Part shown: positions 27,991 through 37,902 of the stretch, piece after piece
How positions within the stretch are numbered: the first letter of the stretch is position 1
How the letters are laid out: each line of letters starts with the position of its first letter
Source of the DNA: Sediminibacterium soli
GTDB lineage: Bacteria; Bacteroidota; Bacteroidia; Chitinophagales; Chitinophagaceae
Length of the DNA: 64,000 bases
Assembly: GCF_009939225.1 (NCBI RefSeq)
Contig: NZ_JAACJR010000008.1
Coordinates: forward strand, 1,113,107-1,177,106
Direction of reading: 5' to 3'
The notes under the pieces: model-generated
What the model saw: the letters and a program-made list of their open reading frames with translations, nothing else
What the model was told of the DNA's origin: nothing
Databases searched by the model: none
Made by a program: the position numbers and the translations under genes

Positions 27991-28054
27991 GCTGCTATGC
28001 CAGCCATGATCTTATCAATCATTCTTCTTATTTTGCGTTATCAGTCTGCTCTCT

Positions 28055-28993
28055 ATGAAAAAAATACTGGTTATCTGCCTCGCCGTGTTACTGGTTGCTG
28101 CTGCCTCTGTTTATTTACTGGTTCCATCCAGCCTGACTATGTCCAGCATTGCCTATATCCATTGCCCTGACAATGCTGCGGGAAGGTTTCTTTCGGATGA
28201 AAACAAATGGCAAAGCTGGTGGCCCGGCAGTAAATCCGGCAGTAAAAACGAACTTTCGTATACCTATGACAATATTGGCTTCAAACCGCTTGAAAAAGCA
28301 TTCAGCGGCACCAAACTGGCCACCACCATCAACGGCGTTACACTCAACGGAACCATGGTGCACGCCAAATCTTCCTACGATTCCATTGTGGTGGTATGGC
28401 AGTACGGACTGAAGACAAGCAATAACCCTTTTACCCGTGTGGGGCAATACCTTCAACTCAAAAAGCTGAAAGGCGCAACGGCGGCGATCCTTGCGCATCT
28501 GAAAGATTTTCTCGAGAACAGGGATAATGTATACGGCCTCGCCATCCGCGAGATCCGTGTTACCGATACGCTGCTGGTAAGCAGTTTTTTTGAATCGGCG
28601 CAACCGCCCGCCATGGAGGCTATTTACCATTCTATTGATCAGCTGAAGCAGCATATTGCAGGGAACGGGACGCAGGAAACGGGGTTCCCCATGCTGAATG
28701 TTTCGCGTATCGACAAAGACCATTACAAAACCAGGGTTGCCATCCCCGTCAGCAAGGCGGTGCCCGCCGGCGGCGGCATCGAGATCAAGAAAATGGTGCC
28801 GGGCCGCATCCTGGTGAGCGAGGTCAAGGGAGGGCCTGCCGCCATTGAAAAAGCCTACGCGCAATTCAGGGAGTACCTCCTGGATTACGACCTGGCATCG
28901 CCTGCAATACCTTTTGAATCGCTGGTCACCAAACGCATCCCCGTAAAGGATTCCGCCACCTGGATCACACGTATTTACTATCCCATATTGTAA
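28055..28993 (+). CDS. Membrane-anchored protein with C-terminal GyrI-like (effector-binding) domain
   Basis: 312 residues starting with an N-terminal hydrophobic anchor (ILVICLAVLLVAAASVYLLV). The first half after the anchor resembles polyketide-cyclase/SRPBCC-type proteins (PDNAAGRFLSDENKWQSWWPG). The second half, from about residue 160, resembles GyrI-like/AraC effector-binding domains (AIREIRVTDTLLVSSFFES; KKMVPGRILVSEVKGG), which usually bind small hydrophobic ligands in soluble regulators. No DNA-binding part is present, so direct transcription control is unlikely. The T9SS protein gene follows 55 bp downstream on the same strand. Confidence 0.7.
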   Translation: MKKILVICLAVLLVAAASVYLLVPSSLTMSSIAYIHCPDNAAGRFLSDENKWQSWWPGSKSGSKNELSYTYDNIGFKPLEKAFSGTKLATTINGVTLNGTMVHAKSSYDSIVVVWQYGLKTSNNPFTRVGQYLQLKKLKGATAAILAHLKDFLENRDNVYGLAIREIRVTDTLLVSSFFESAQPPAMEAIYHSIDQLKQHIAGNGTQETGFPMLNVSRIDKDHYKTRVAIPVSKAVPAGGGIEIKKMVPGRILVSEVKGGPAAIEKAYAQFREYLLDYDLASPAIPFESLVTKRIPVKDSATWITRIYYPIL

Positions 28994-29048
28994 GCCGGAT
29001 TGCGTAAATTGGTGCAGGATTCTTCGCAACCGCCCCGTTGTGATCGCT

Positions 29049-31163
29049 ATGGGTACCCGCCATCTTTTGCGTTATGTATTGCTTTACAGCGTTTGCTTTT
29101 GGGTAAGCGCCGCCTCTTCGCAGTCATGCCTGACCGGTAATTTTTCCATTGCCTATCGCGGTACGGAAAACCAAACGATGGTCAAAACAATTTTCACTGC
29201 GCGTAAGGAACTGTTCTGCGCAGGTAATCTTGGCTACACCAAAAACAACCTGGTACGATCCGACGGATGGCTGAGTCTTTTTACCGAGAGCGGCAACCTG
29301 GTATGGTCAAAAAGAATGCAGGTGCCCGGTTACGACCTGCTGACCTTCCGGGATATGACAGCGGCCACGGATTCCACTTTTCTTATCAGCGGTTTTATAC
29401 AAACCTACTGGGGCGCAACAGACCCGTTGAATCCTGTGCCCAACCCTAACTGGGGTGTATTGCTGCATGTGGATCGTTACGGCAACCTGTTATGGGCAAG
29501 AAAAATGGACAAATCCTTTCAGCCCGGAACGGAAAGCACGTTCATCGAGAATTTACTAAAGACCAGGGATGGCGATATTGTGATGAATACCGTGCTATGG
29601 AAGCGCCCGCCTTTCCAGACAAAAACAGTGATGCTGAAAATGGACCTGTCTGCCCGGATCAAATGGGCCACCGCCTATGCTTCGGATATTTTTGAATTCC
29701 GCTTCAACCTGTCTAACCGCCTGATACAACTGGCAAATGGCGCTATCGTAGCCGCCGGCATCATCGACCAGCGGATCGTTGGCAGGGATTCCATTCTGAA
29801 AGTGAACTATTACTGGTTATCGCTCGACGAAAAAAACGGCACCAAACGATGGGACCGCTGCTATTTGCTGAGGAATAAAGCCGCCAATGTATTCTTTCCT
29901 GAGAGCTCTGTACGCAACATTACAGAACTGCCCAATGGAGATATTTCCTTTGCCGCCTATGCAGACACCAATGCCATCACGGTTCCGCCGGCCTCCTCGA
30001 GGAGTGTGAATATGATCGCTGATGCGAATGGCATGCTGAAAAAAACAATCGCCTACCAAACCGCGCTTCCCGGGTCCTATACCGTTGACGGCAGCGGGCT
30101 GGCAGATGGCAGCCAGCTATTGCTTACCGAAAATGGCGGCAGCGCCAGTATTGCGGAGATCGATGTTGGTGGCCGGCCGGTAAGATGGAACACACTGCAA
30201 ACGACCAATGGCCGCGAGCGGGCGGCCGCTTTCTGCACGGGCGGCAACCAGTATTTTGTGTTCATGAATATCCCGGCCGATGCCAAACAAACACAGCTGG
30301 TCAGAACCGCCCCTGCCGCTGATGTTAACTGCCGTATTATTCCCGGCGATTTCACTGCCTATACTGCCGATTTTTTCTCAGGCGACAATGCACAGATGCA
30401 GTTTGGCAGCGATAGCGTTATGCAGGACCCGTTTTCTGTTTTGCAGGTAACGGCCAGTGAATACCCATTGCAAAGAACAGACGAATGCAATTACAGCTGC
30501 TGTGCTTCGGCAGCCGCCGCTACCATGAAAAAAGACACCATCTGCAGCGGCGGTTTTGTGCTGCCCGATAATACCCGCATACAATACTCCGGTGATTATT
30601 TTGTGCGCTTCAGCACGGCAAAAGGCTGCGACAGCATTGTATATTATTCTTTCGAGGTACGCAGGGAACCTTCTTCCCTCTCGCTGGGGAAAGATACCTG
30701 TATGGAGAACAAAGACTCGGTGGTGCTGTACGCAACGCCCGGTTATGGCCAGTATCGCTGGATGAACGAACCCGTATCCACCGCAGATCATTACACGGTG
30801 CGGCAGGCCGGTGTGTACTCGGTATCGGTGCAAAATATATGCGGCGCTAAAACAAGCCGGGTAACGGTACATGCTTTGTGTGATGCGCCGCTTTACATTC
30901 CCAATGCGTTTACGCCGAACGGCGATTACCTCAACGATGTGTTCCGGATACCGGCAACGGGTAAACACAAACTGATCAGTTTCCGAATCTACAACCGCTG
31001 GGGCAACCTGTTGTTCTCTTCCGACGACTTCAGCCGGGGATGGGATGGCAGTTACCGAAAAATCAAACAGCCATCGGGCACGTATGTTTACCAGGTAGAA
31101 GCAGAATCGTTACTGACCGGCAGAAAGATCAGCCTGGCAGGAAGCCTGCAATTGATCAGGTGA
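29049..31163 (+). CDS. Large secreted protein with T9SS C-terminal domain (gliding-motility-associated type)
   Basis: 704 residues from the ATG at 29049; a GTG three codons upstream is the alternative. A signal peptide (LLRYVLLYSVCFWVSAASSQ) is followed by a propeller-like region with repeated strand pairs (GWLSLFTESGNLVWSKRM; GVLLHVDRYGNLLWARKMD; LPNGDISFAAYAD). A cysteine-rich stretch (NYSCCASAAAATMKKDTICSGG) precedes an Ig-like segment (YGQYRWMNEP). The last ~85 residues are the CHU_C/type B sorting domain: YIPNAFTPNGDYLNDVFRI, FRIYNRWGNLLF, YVYQVEA. It should therefore leave the cell through the type 9 secretion system. It meets the minus-strand FG-GAP gene tail to tail with a 1-bp gap. 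Confidence 0.85.
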   Translation: MGTRHLLRYVLLYSVCFWVSAASSQSCLTGNFSIAYRGTENQTMVKTIFTARKELFCAGNLGYTKNNLVRSDGWLSLFTESGNLVWSKRMQVPGYDLLTFRDMTAATDSTFLISGFIQTYWGATDPLNPVPNPNWGVLLHVDRYGNLLWARKMDKSFQPGTESTFIENLLKTRDGDIVMNTVLWKRPPFQTKTVMLKMDLSARIKWATAYASDIFEFRFNLSNRLIQLANGAIVAAGIIDQRIVGRDSILKVNYYWLSLDEKNGTKRWDRCYLLRNKAANVFFPESSVRNITELPNGDISFAAYADTNAITVPPASSRSVNMIADANGMLKKTIAYQTALPGSYTVDGSGLADGSQLLLTENGGSASIAEIDVGGRPVRWNTLQTTNGRERAAAFCTGGNQYFVFMNIPADAKQTQLVRTAPAADVNCRIIPGDFTAYTADFFSGDNAQMQFGSDSVMQDPFSVLQVTASEYPLQRTDECNYSCCASAAAATMKKDTICSGGFVLPDNTRIQYSGDYFVRFSTAKGCDSIVYYSFEVRREPSSLSLGKDTCMENKDSVVLYATPGYGQYRWMNEPVSTADHYTVRQAGVYSVSVQNICGAKTSRVTVHALCDAPLYIPNAFTPNGDYLNDVFRIPATGKHKLISFRIYNRWGNLLFSSDDFSRGWDGSYRKIKQPSGTYVYQVEAESLLTGRKISLAGSLQLIR

Positions 31164-31164
31164 G

Positions 31165-34100
31165 CTATTTATCCGCAAAACGCAGCAATACGGCGGTATC
31201 GTTGTTACGCGCAAGTACCCAGGCCGCCTTTTTGCCAATCTTTATGGGACGTATTTTTCTTACCTGTCCTTTTACCGAAACCCCGTTGATCGTTTGCACG
31301 GCAAAACCGGCTTTGCCTTTGTTCACGAGCAGGGTTCCGTAATCTGCATCATACCTTCCCATCTGGATATTGTTGCCGTAGTAATTACCGCCGAGCAAAA
31401 TATCAGTCAGGCCGTCTCCATTGGCATCGATCGTTGCCGCATCGCGGAAAGAACTGAGCTGCGCTTCCCAGGGAAGAGCCTGTACGGTAAAAGAAAGATT
31501 GCCGTTATTGATGAGTATGGCATTGGAAAAATAATCGGCGCTGTACTGCTGCGCTTTACCAAGCTGGTCTCTGCTTAAGATATCCGTAAGACCGGCTTTT
31601 GCAAAATCTTCGGCATAGAGGTATTTTTTCTTCAGTACGGGCATTTGTTTTTCGAGTTCTGCTTTGTTGGCAAAGGGCAGTTCTTTTCCGTTAAGGTAGT
31701 AAGTAAGCACCTGCTCTTTTTTTCCGTTACCGTCAAAATCGTCGTAATACAGGCGAACAGGCTGTTGCGCCGATGCTTTCAGCCTGCTGTTCAGCCCCAG
31801 GTTTCCTGCAACAAGATCCAGGTCGCCGTCGTTATCAATATCCACCGGCAACAGAAAATTCCACCAGCCTTTTTTATCCGTAAGCACCTGTCTGCTGAAT
31901 GTGCCGCGGGTATTGATGAAGGCATCAATGCCACCCCATTCCCTGCACAGCAGCAGGTCGGGGTCTCCGTCTTTGTCGATATCCGTCCAGACCGAACCCG
32001 TTACCATGCCCGCATCTTTGATCGCTGGCGCATACAAAGCCGTTACATCCCTGAATTTTCCCGAACCATCGTTCTGCAACAGGCGGGATACCGGTGCCTG
32101 ACCGTAGGCAAAAGGCACGGCCCTGCTGCCTATGAACAGGTCAACATATCCGTCTCCGTTAAAATCGGTGGCGCTGATACACGAGGCTGTCATAAAAATA
32201 TCGTCAAAGGCATGCGCCAGTTTTACCAGGTTGCCTTTGCCATCATTCAGGTAGGCGCGTGGCTGCAGGTACTCTTCCCTACCGTAGTATTCGTTACCGC
32301 CGCTGGCCACCAGCAGATCGGGATAACCGTCTTTGTTGATATCTGCCCAGCAGGCATCCACATCTTCATACACACTGTCTTTCTCCAGCGCCGGCTGCCG
32401 CAGACTGGTGAACTTCCCCGAAGCCTGCTGTAACCAAACGCCTCGCCGGGTTTCTTTGGCGCCGCCGATAAAAACATCTTCCAGGCCGTCTTTATTAATG
32501 TCTCCCACCGCCAGCGCCGGTCCTTCGGTAGAAACCATATGCGGCAGCAGGGGCTCACGGTTAAATTCGTTGAACTCATTTTCGGTATGCCTGAACAGGA
32601 GCCCCGTCTGCGCGGCAATGTCTTCCATCCGGCGCGTGTTATTGGGTCTGAAAGAAACGATCCGGTTAAAATCGAAAAGCGGAAGACCTTTCCTGTAGGT
32701 AAAAGTGTATGCCGACTGTCCGGGCTTAAACCGGATAACCTCGTAGGTATTGTCGGGCCATACAAGAAACGAAGAATCGATCCTGGTTTGGTCAAGGCCA
32801 ATATGCAGTGATGTTTCCATGCTCGAAAGAAAACCCCTGACCGGTGTTTTCTCGTAGCTGCGTATACTGTCTGCCGTAAAAAGCAGCACTTTTGCACCCG
32901 TGGCGTTGATGTTCTTTGCATCGCCCTTCAGCCTGATCTCGGCGTATGCCTTGCTGCGGTCATCATTGCTTTTGTTTGCGTAAACCAGTACCGGCTCATC
33001 AATATTGTTTACCACGATATCCAGATCTCCGTCGTTATCGAGATCGGCATATACGGCGCCGTTGGAATAAGTGGGTATATCGCCGGCGATATGCGCTCCC
33101 ATATCGGTAAAGACCATATTGCCGCTGTTTCGGTAAAATTTGTTGGGGATCTTGATCTGGGGAAATTTATCGATCAATGCCATATCCGTCTGCGCAAGAC
33201 TGTTGGAGCGGATCTTGCTCTGTATCTCTCCATCCGAAACAAAATTGATGTAGTCGATATCGTTCATCCGCTTGGGTATGCCATTCGATATAAAAAGATC
33301 TTTACGGCCATCGTTATCGAAATCCATCCATAGACTTGCCCAGCTCCAGTCTGTTGCCGCCATACCCGAATACAACCCGGTTTCACTGAACATACCGTTG
33401 CGCCTGTTCAGCTGCAGGTTGTTGCGGGTATACTGGTAATGGTACCCGTAACTGATCTTCATGTTGAAGATATCATAGGCATCTTCTCCCTCCGATCTTT
33501 TCAGGATATAAGGGTCTGAAGGCAGCATATCCATCGAAGTGATATCGGGAAAGCCGTCGTTGTTCACATCCGCAATATCCACACCCATCGAAAACTGGCT
33601 GGTATGCATCAGCCTTTCTGTGCTCTCATCGCGGAATGTTCCGTTGCGCCGGTTGATATAGAGGTAATCGTTCTCGTGAAAATCATTGCCCACATAAATA
33701 TCGGGATAGCCGTCAAGGTTGATATCCGCCACCACCACGCCCAGTCCGTAGCTGATAGCGGAGCTGTTGATGGCAGATGCTTTGGTAACATCGGTAAAAT
33801 GCGCCCCATCGTTGCGATACAGCCTGTCGCCCGACAGCTCATTGTAGGTGCCGAGGAAATGACTTCTCTCTGCAAAAGACCCGTTCTGGTGCACGGAATG
33901 ATTCAGCAGGAACATATCCAGATCACCGTCCCTGTCGTAATCCAGAAAAGCGGCCTGGGTACTGAACCCTGCAAAATCGATCCCGTAGGCCTGCGATCTT
34001 TCCTCGTATTGCGGAACACCGTTTTTATTGATACCGGTGCACAGCAGCAGCAGGTTATGTCCTTTTAATGTCTCATATTTTCCCACACGGCATATATACA

Positions 34101-34509
34101 GGTCCAGCAACCCATCGTTGTTGATGTCCACCACCGATACGCCGGTAGACCAGGACCCGTCCTGCACCACCCGCGCTTCGGCGGTAACGTCTCTGAAATG
34201 CAGCGACCCAGTATTGAGGTACAATTTGTTTTCGCCCTGGTTGGATGCGAAGAAAAGATCTACCAGACCGTCGTTGTTAAAATCGCCTGCACCCACGCCG
34301 CTTCCGTTATAGAAATACATGTACTTGAACATGTTGAAATCCTGCGTGGGTGTCAGTTTGTTGTTGAAGGCAATACCGGTGCGGTCTTCTTTCAGCACCT
34401 CGAACAATACGGGCCCGCCGGGCGTTTGTTTGCATGATGAAAGCGTCACCAGTGCCCATCCGCCTAACAGGATCCATACAACCGATTTTATTCCCGTACA
34501 GTTCCGCAT
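31165..34509 (-). CDS. FG-GAP/VCBS repeat lipoprotein with ASPIC/UnbV domain, copy 2 of tandem pair
   Basis: 1114 residues from the ATG at 34509, which is preceded by AAAGGGGAAATAGT, a plausible ribosome-binding site; an upstream ATG at 34527 would overlap the preceding gene. The lipobox TLSSC is followed by KQ. At least a dozen calcium-loop motifs of the DxNxDGxxD kind are present (DFNNDGLVD, DINNDGLLD, DYDRDGDLD, DIDNDGDLD, DANGDGLTD), arranged as beta-propeller blades. An ASPIC/UnbV-type segment lies mid-protein (NATGAKVLLFTADS to SSFLVWPDN). Likely a surface calcium-dependent binding protein linked to the SusCD pair upstream; no catalytic motif was seen. It starts one base after the first copy stops. 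Confidence 0.88.
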   Translation of the reverse strand: MRNCTGIKSVVWILLGGWALVTLSSCKQTPGGPVLFEVLKEDRTGIAFNNKLTPTQDFNMFKYMYFYNGSGVGAGDFNNDGLVDLFFASNQGENKLYLNTGSLHFRDVTAEARVVQDGSWSTGVSVVDINNDGLLDLYICRVGKYETLKGHNLLLLCTGINKNGVPQYEERSQAYGIDFAGFSTQAAFLDYDRDGDLDMFLLNHSVHQNGSFAERSHFLGTYNELSGDRLYRNDGAHFTDVTKASAINSSAISYGLGVVVADINLDGYPDIYVGNDFHENDYLYINRRNGTFRDESTERLMHTSQFSMGVDIADVNNDGFPDITSMDMLPSDPYILKRSEGEDAYDIFNMKISYGYHYQYTRNNLQLNRRNGMFSETGLYSGMAATDWSWASLWMDFDNDGRKDLFISNGIPKRMNDIDYINFVSDGEIQSKIRSNSLAQTDMALIDKFPQIKIPNKFYRNSGNMVFTDMGAHIAGDIPTYSNGAVYADLDNDGDLDIVVNNIDEPVLVYANKSNDDRSKAYAEIRLKGDAKNINATGAKVLLFTADSIRSYEKTPVRGFLSSMETSLHIGLDQTRIDSSFLVWPDNTYEVIRFKPGQSAYTFTYRKGLPLFDFNRIVSFRPNNTRRMEDIAAQTGLLFRHTENEFNEFNREPLLPHMVSTEGPALAVGDINKDGLEDVFIGGAKETRRGVWLQQASGKFTSLRQPALEKDSVYEDVDACWADINKDGYPDLLVASGGNEYYGREEYLQPRAYLNDGKGNLVKLAHAFDDIFMTASCISATDFNGDGYVDLFIGSRAVPFAYGQAPVSRLLQNDGSGKFRDVTALYAPAIKDAGMVTGSVWTDIDKDGDPDLLLCREWGGIDAFINTRGTFSRQVLTDKKGWWNFLLPVDIDNDGDLDLVAGNLGLNSRLKASAQQPVRLYYDDFDGNGKKEQVLTYYLNGKELPFANKAELEKQMPVLKKKYLYAEDFAKAGLTDILSRDQLGKAQQYSADYFSNAILINNGNLSFTVQALPWEAQLSSFRDAATIDANGDGLTDILLGGNYYGNNIQMGRYDADYGTLLVNKGKAGFAVQTINGVSVKGQVRKIRPIKIGKKAAWVLARNNDTAVLLRFADK

Positions 34510-34510
34510 A

Positions 34511-37500
34511 CTATTTCCCCTTTCCATTCTTTTGAAGTTCCATCAAAACCGGCAGCTGGTTGTTCTGCAGGAACAGCAGGTACCGTTTGCCGGGTGTATT
34601 GATCAGCCCGATATCTTTCAGTTCGGCGCGGAGCTCGAGACCGGAAGCATTGGGTTCCATGGCCGTAAACCCGGCTTTGCCATCGTTCAGCAAAACGGCA
34701 CCATAGCCCGCATCCAGCCGTCCGAGCTGCGGCATAAAAGTGAATTTGTTTCCGCCAAGGACAAGATCGGTTCGGCCATCGTTGTTCACGTCCATACACC
34801 GGATGGCATTTACAGACGATAACTGCTGTATCAGCGGAAGTTTCTGCACGGTGAACTGTCCGTTCCGGTTATTGAGCGCCACACAGGAGGCAGAATAGGT
34901 AAAATCCTTTACCGAAGCTTTTTTCAGTTGTTCCTCCGTAAACAGTTCCTGCACCGGCTTGGTTGCAAACGTTTCGTGACGCAGGTTTTTCTTTTTTAAA
35001 GCGGGCACCTGTTCTTCCAGATCGCGTTTCAGGAATACAGGCATATCTTTCCCGTCAATGGCTCTGGTAAGTATTTTGTCGTTGATATTATTCTGGTCAA
35101 AATCGGATACCCATATCTTCACCGGGTTCTGCGCATCTGGCCGCAGGTAAAAATTTTCCCCAATATTACCCAGCACAAGATCTTCGTCTCCGTCTCCGTC
35201 CAGGTCGGCCGCCTGCAGTGTCTGCCACCAGCCATGCATGCTCGACAGATTGGTTTTTACCTCTGCAAATTTGCCGCCGCTGTAGGCAAATGCACGCACA
35301 CCCATCCACTGCCCCGCGATCACCAGTTCTTTTTCCCTGTCGCCCTGTATGTCTACCCAGGCCGCGCCTGTTACCATACCGATCTTTGCGATATCGGGGT
35401 TGCGTTCGGCGGCGATATCCGTAAAATGTCCTTTGCCGTCGTTTACATACAGGTAGCTGGAAGGGGTAACGCCGTATTCGCCGGGCACGCTTCTGCCGCC
35501 TACAAAAAGATCCAGATCGCCATCGCGGTCAAAATCGCTGGCAACGGCTACGCCGATGTTTACGCTGTTTGCCGGGAAGGCATTGTCGGCAACACGGAAG
35601 TTTCCTTTGCCATCGTTCAGCAGCAGGCGGTGTGCGAATATCCTGTCGCCAAAGGAAGCGTTGTTACCTCCGGCTCCTACAAACAGGTCAAGGTCTTTGT
35701 CGCCATCCGCATCAAAAAACAATACCGCCACATCTTCAAAATCCACGAACCGGTCAAATACGGGCTGCACTTTTTTTACAAAGGCGTTGCCTGCTGTCTG
35801 CAGGTATAATTGTCCCGGATGTTTAACGGTTCCGCCGATAAACACATCATCGAGCCCGTCGCCGTTCACATCGCCCACCGCGCAGCGTGGCCCCTCGCGC
35901 GAAAGCATTTCCGGTATGTTCCGCTCGGTATAAAAATCTATATAATCGTCTTCGGTATGTTTTTCAAAATTGCTTTTTACCGGCATCAGCAGGGGCTGCG
36001 CCGTGAAGGGTGCGGGCTCGCCGATCTTTTTTGCCTGCGCCGGCTGCTGCAGCACATGCAGCGTGTCAATGGCCGGATGATCGTATGTTGAATAGGTTCT
36101 GTTGGGCCAGATCACCACCAGCGAATCGATCTTTGTCTGTGCACCCAGACCGATCACGGTCTTATAATCCATTGAAGACTGAAAGCCCCTGCTTGGCATC
36201 AGCTCGCGGCTAAGCACCTCTTTACCGGTATACACTTTGATGCTGCTGCCTATGGCAAATGTATTGCCGGGCAATCCCTTCAGTGAAACGGACACATAAT
36301 GCTGCGGGGTTGTTTCGCGGCTGTTGTTGCGGTAGATGAATGCCGGCTGGTTTACATTGTTCACGACCATATCGAGATCTCCGTCGTTATCGAGATCACC
36401 ATAGGCGGCTCCGTTGGAGAACGAGGGTTGGGTGAATCCCCAGTTTTTGCCTTCGTCCGTAAAATGCAGGTTGCCGGTATTGCGGAACGCCTTGTTAAGC
36501 AGCGGAACGGAGGGCATTTTATTGATAACGCTGTCCACCTCACGCATTTTACCCGAGAGCGCGGTCTTCTGTACGATGTCGTTGGCAAAAAAATCGATAA
36601 AATCCTGGTTGGTCAGATCGTGTGTAATGCCGTTGCAGATATAGAGATCCGTTAATCCATCGTTATCGGCATCGAACATCAGTCCGCCCCAGCTCCAGTC
36701 TGAAGCCGCAACACCGCTGAAATAGGCGGCATCCATGAATTTGCCATGCCGGTTATTGATCTGTAAGGTATTCTGCTGGTACTGGTGGTAAAAGCCGGTG
36801 TTTTCTTTCAGTTTGTATACATCGATGTTATCGAATGCGGATGTTGTTTTCAGCCGGTAATCGTCATCGGCCAGCATATCGGTGGTGAATATATCCGGAT
36901 AGCCGTCGTTGTTCACATCGGCGATATCGGCGCCCATAGAGGCCAGGCTGGTATGCTGCATCCAGTTCTCCAGCTCATCTTTGAATGTGCCGTTCCTCTG
37001 GTTGATGTAGAGGTAATCGCGTTCAAAAAAATCGTTCGATACGTATACATCGGGATAATTGTCACCGTTCACATCGCCTACGGTAACACCCAGACCAAAG
37101 CTGATCAGGCTGCCATGTATACCCGCCTCGCTGCTTACCTCCTTGAACCTGCCGTTGTCATTGCGGTACAAATGATCACCGCCGCCGCGCAGGTAAGGCG
37201 CGATGGGCCATTGCGCTGCCGGCAGGTCGCGCTTGTTTGCATAGTTAAGCGTGTTGACCGGTATGGGACTGTTGTTAACGATAAAACAGTCCAGGTCCCC
37301 GTCCATATCATAATCGAAAAAAGAGGCCTGGGTAGAATAACCGCTGTCTGCCAGACCATATTCTTTCGCAGATTCCGTAAAGGTAAGATCGTGGTTATTG
37401 ATGTAAAGCTCGTTCTCCCTGCTGACACCATCGTTGATATGCGCCGAATTGCAGACATAGATATCCAGCCAGCCATCGTTGTTGATGTCTACCATTACCA

Positions 37501-37837
37501 CACCCGTACTCCATTTTTCCTTGGGGGTAAACCCTGCTTTCGCCGAGATGTCTTCAAATTTCCAGTTACCCTTGTTAAGAAACAGTTTGTTACTGCCCAT
37601 GTTGGCAGTGAAGAACACATCGGCCAGTCCGTCGTTGTTGATATCGCCGATGCCCGCACCGCCGCCGTTGTAAAAATTCCGGAAGGAAAAAATGTTCTGG
37701 TCCCGCGTGTTCTGCACTGTGTTGGTGAAAGATATCCCCGTATGCTCCATGAGCTCGAACAAACCGGCCGCTTTTTTTTGTTTACAGGAAAAAAGCAGGA
37801 GGAGCACAGGGATAAAAAACTTACCGTAAGATTTCAT
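34511..37837 (-). CDS. FG-GAP/VCBS repeat lipoprotein with ASPIC/UnbV domain, copy 1 of tandem pair
   Basis: 1108 residues from the ATG at 37837 (MKSYGKFFIPVLLLLFSC, lipobox Cys followed by KQKK); a start at 37852 is possible but adds residues before the signal. It is a paralogue of the next gene with the same architecture: about a dozen DxNxDGxxD calcium loops (DINNDGLAD, DVNNDGYPD, DLDNDGDLD, DLDGDGDED) and an ASPIC/UnbV segment (FAIGSSIKVYTGKEV to DSLVVIWPNRTYS). It follows the SusD gene but is separated from it by a hairpin with a U-run just 13 bp before its start codon, so it may be expressed less than SusCD. Probably a surface glycan- or protein-binding partner; function unknown. Confidence 0.88.
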   Translation of the reverse strand: MKSYGKFFIPVLLLLFSCKQKKAAGLFELMEHTGISFTNTVQNTRDQNIFSFRNFYNGGGAGIGDINNDGLADVFFTANMGSNKLFLNKGNWKFEDISAKAGFTPKEKWSTGVVMVDINNDGWLDIYVCNSAHINDGVSRENELYINNHDLTFTESAKEYGLADSGYSTQASFFDYDMDGDLDCFIVNNSPIPVNTLNYANKRDLPAAQWPIAPYLRGGGDHLYRNDNGRFKEVSSEAGIHGSLISFGLGVTVGDVNGDNYPDVYVSNDFFERDYLYINQRNGTFKDELENWMQHTSLASMGADIADVNNDGYPDIFTTDMLADDDYRLKTTSAFDNIDVYKLKENTGFYHQYQQNTLQINNRHGKFMDAAYFSGVAASDWSWGGLMFDADNDGLTDLYICNGITHDLTNQDFIDFFANDIVQKTALSGKMREVDSVINKMPSVPLLNKAFRNTGNLHFTDEGKNWGFTQPSFSNGAAYGDLDNDGDLDMVVNNVNQPAFIYRNNSRETTPQHYVSVSLKGLPGNTFAIGSSIKVYTGKEVLSRELMPSRGFQSSMDYKTVIGLGAQTKIDSLVVIWPNRTYSTYDHPAIDTLHVLQQPAQAKKIGEPAPFTAQPLLMPVKSNFEKHTEDDYIDFYTERNIPEMLSREGPRCAVGDVNGDGLDDVFIGGTVKHPGQLYLQTAGNAFVKKVQPVFDRFVDFEDVAVLFFDADGDKDLDLFVGAGGNNASFGDRIFAHRLLLNDGKGNFRVADNAFPANSVNIGVAVASDFDRDGDLDLFVGGRSVPGEYGVTPSSYLYVNDGKGHFTDIAAERNPDIAKIGMVTGAAWVDIQGDREKELVIAGQWMGVRAFAYSGGKFAEVKTNLSSMHGWWQTLQAADLDGDGDEDLVLGNIGENFYLRPDAQNPVKIWVSDFDQNNINDKILTRAIDGKDMPVFLKRDLEEQVPALKKKNLRHETFATKPVQELFTEEQLKKASVKDFTYSASCVALNNRNGQFTVQKLPLIQQLSSVNAIRCMDVNNDGRTDLVLGGNKFTFMPQLGRLDAGYGAVLLNDGKAGFTAMEPNASGLELRAELKDIGLINTPGKRYLLFLQNNQLPVLMELQKNGKGK

Positions 37838-37842
37838 ATCTA

Positions 37843-37879
37843 TAAAAAACAAAAGGTCATTAAAATTAATGACCTTTTG
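37843..37879 (-). terminator. Intrinsic terminator/attenuator between SusD and the FG-GAP genes
   Basis: On the minus strand CAAAAGGTCATTAA pairs perfectly with TTAATGACCTTTTG (14 bp; arms 37879-37866 and 37863-37850) and is followed by TTTTTTATA. The hairpin is AT-rich but exact. It ends about 6-13 bp before the FG-GAP start codon at 37837. Confidence 0.7.
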
Positions 37880-37902
37880 CGTCTGTATACGAATGTTATG
37901 AA

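Noticed and set aside
28115-29029. 304-codon minus-strand frame
   Set aside because: Antisense to the GyrI-like gene, which has a proper anchor, domain pattern and start.
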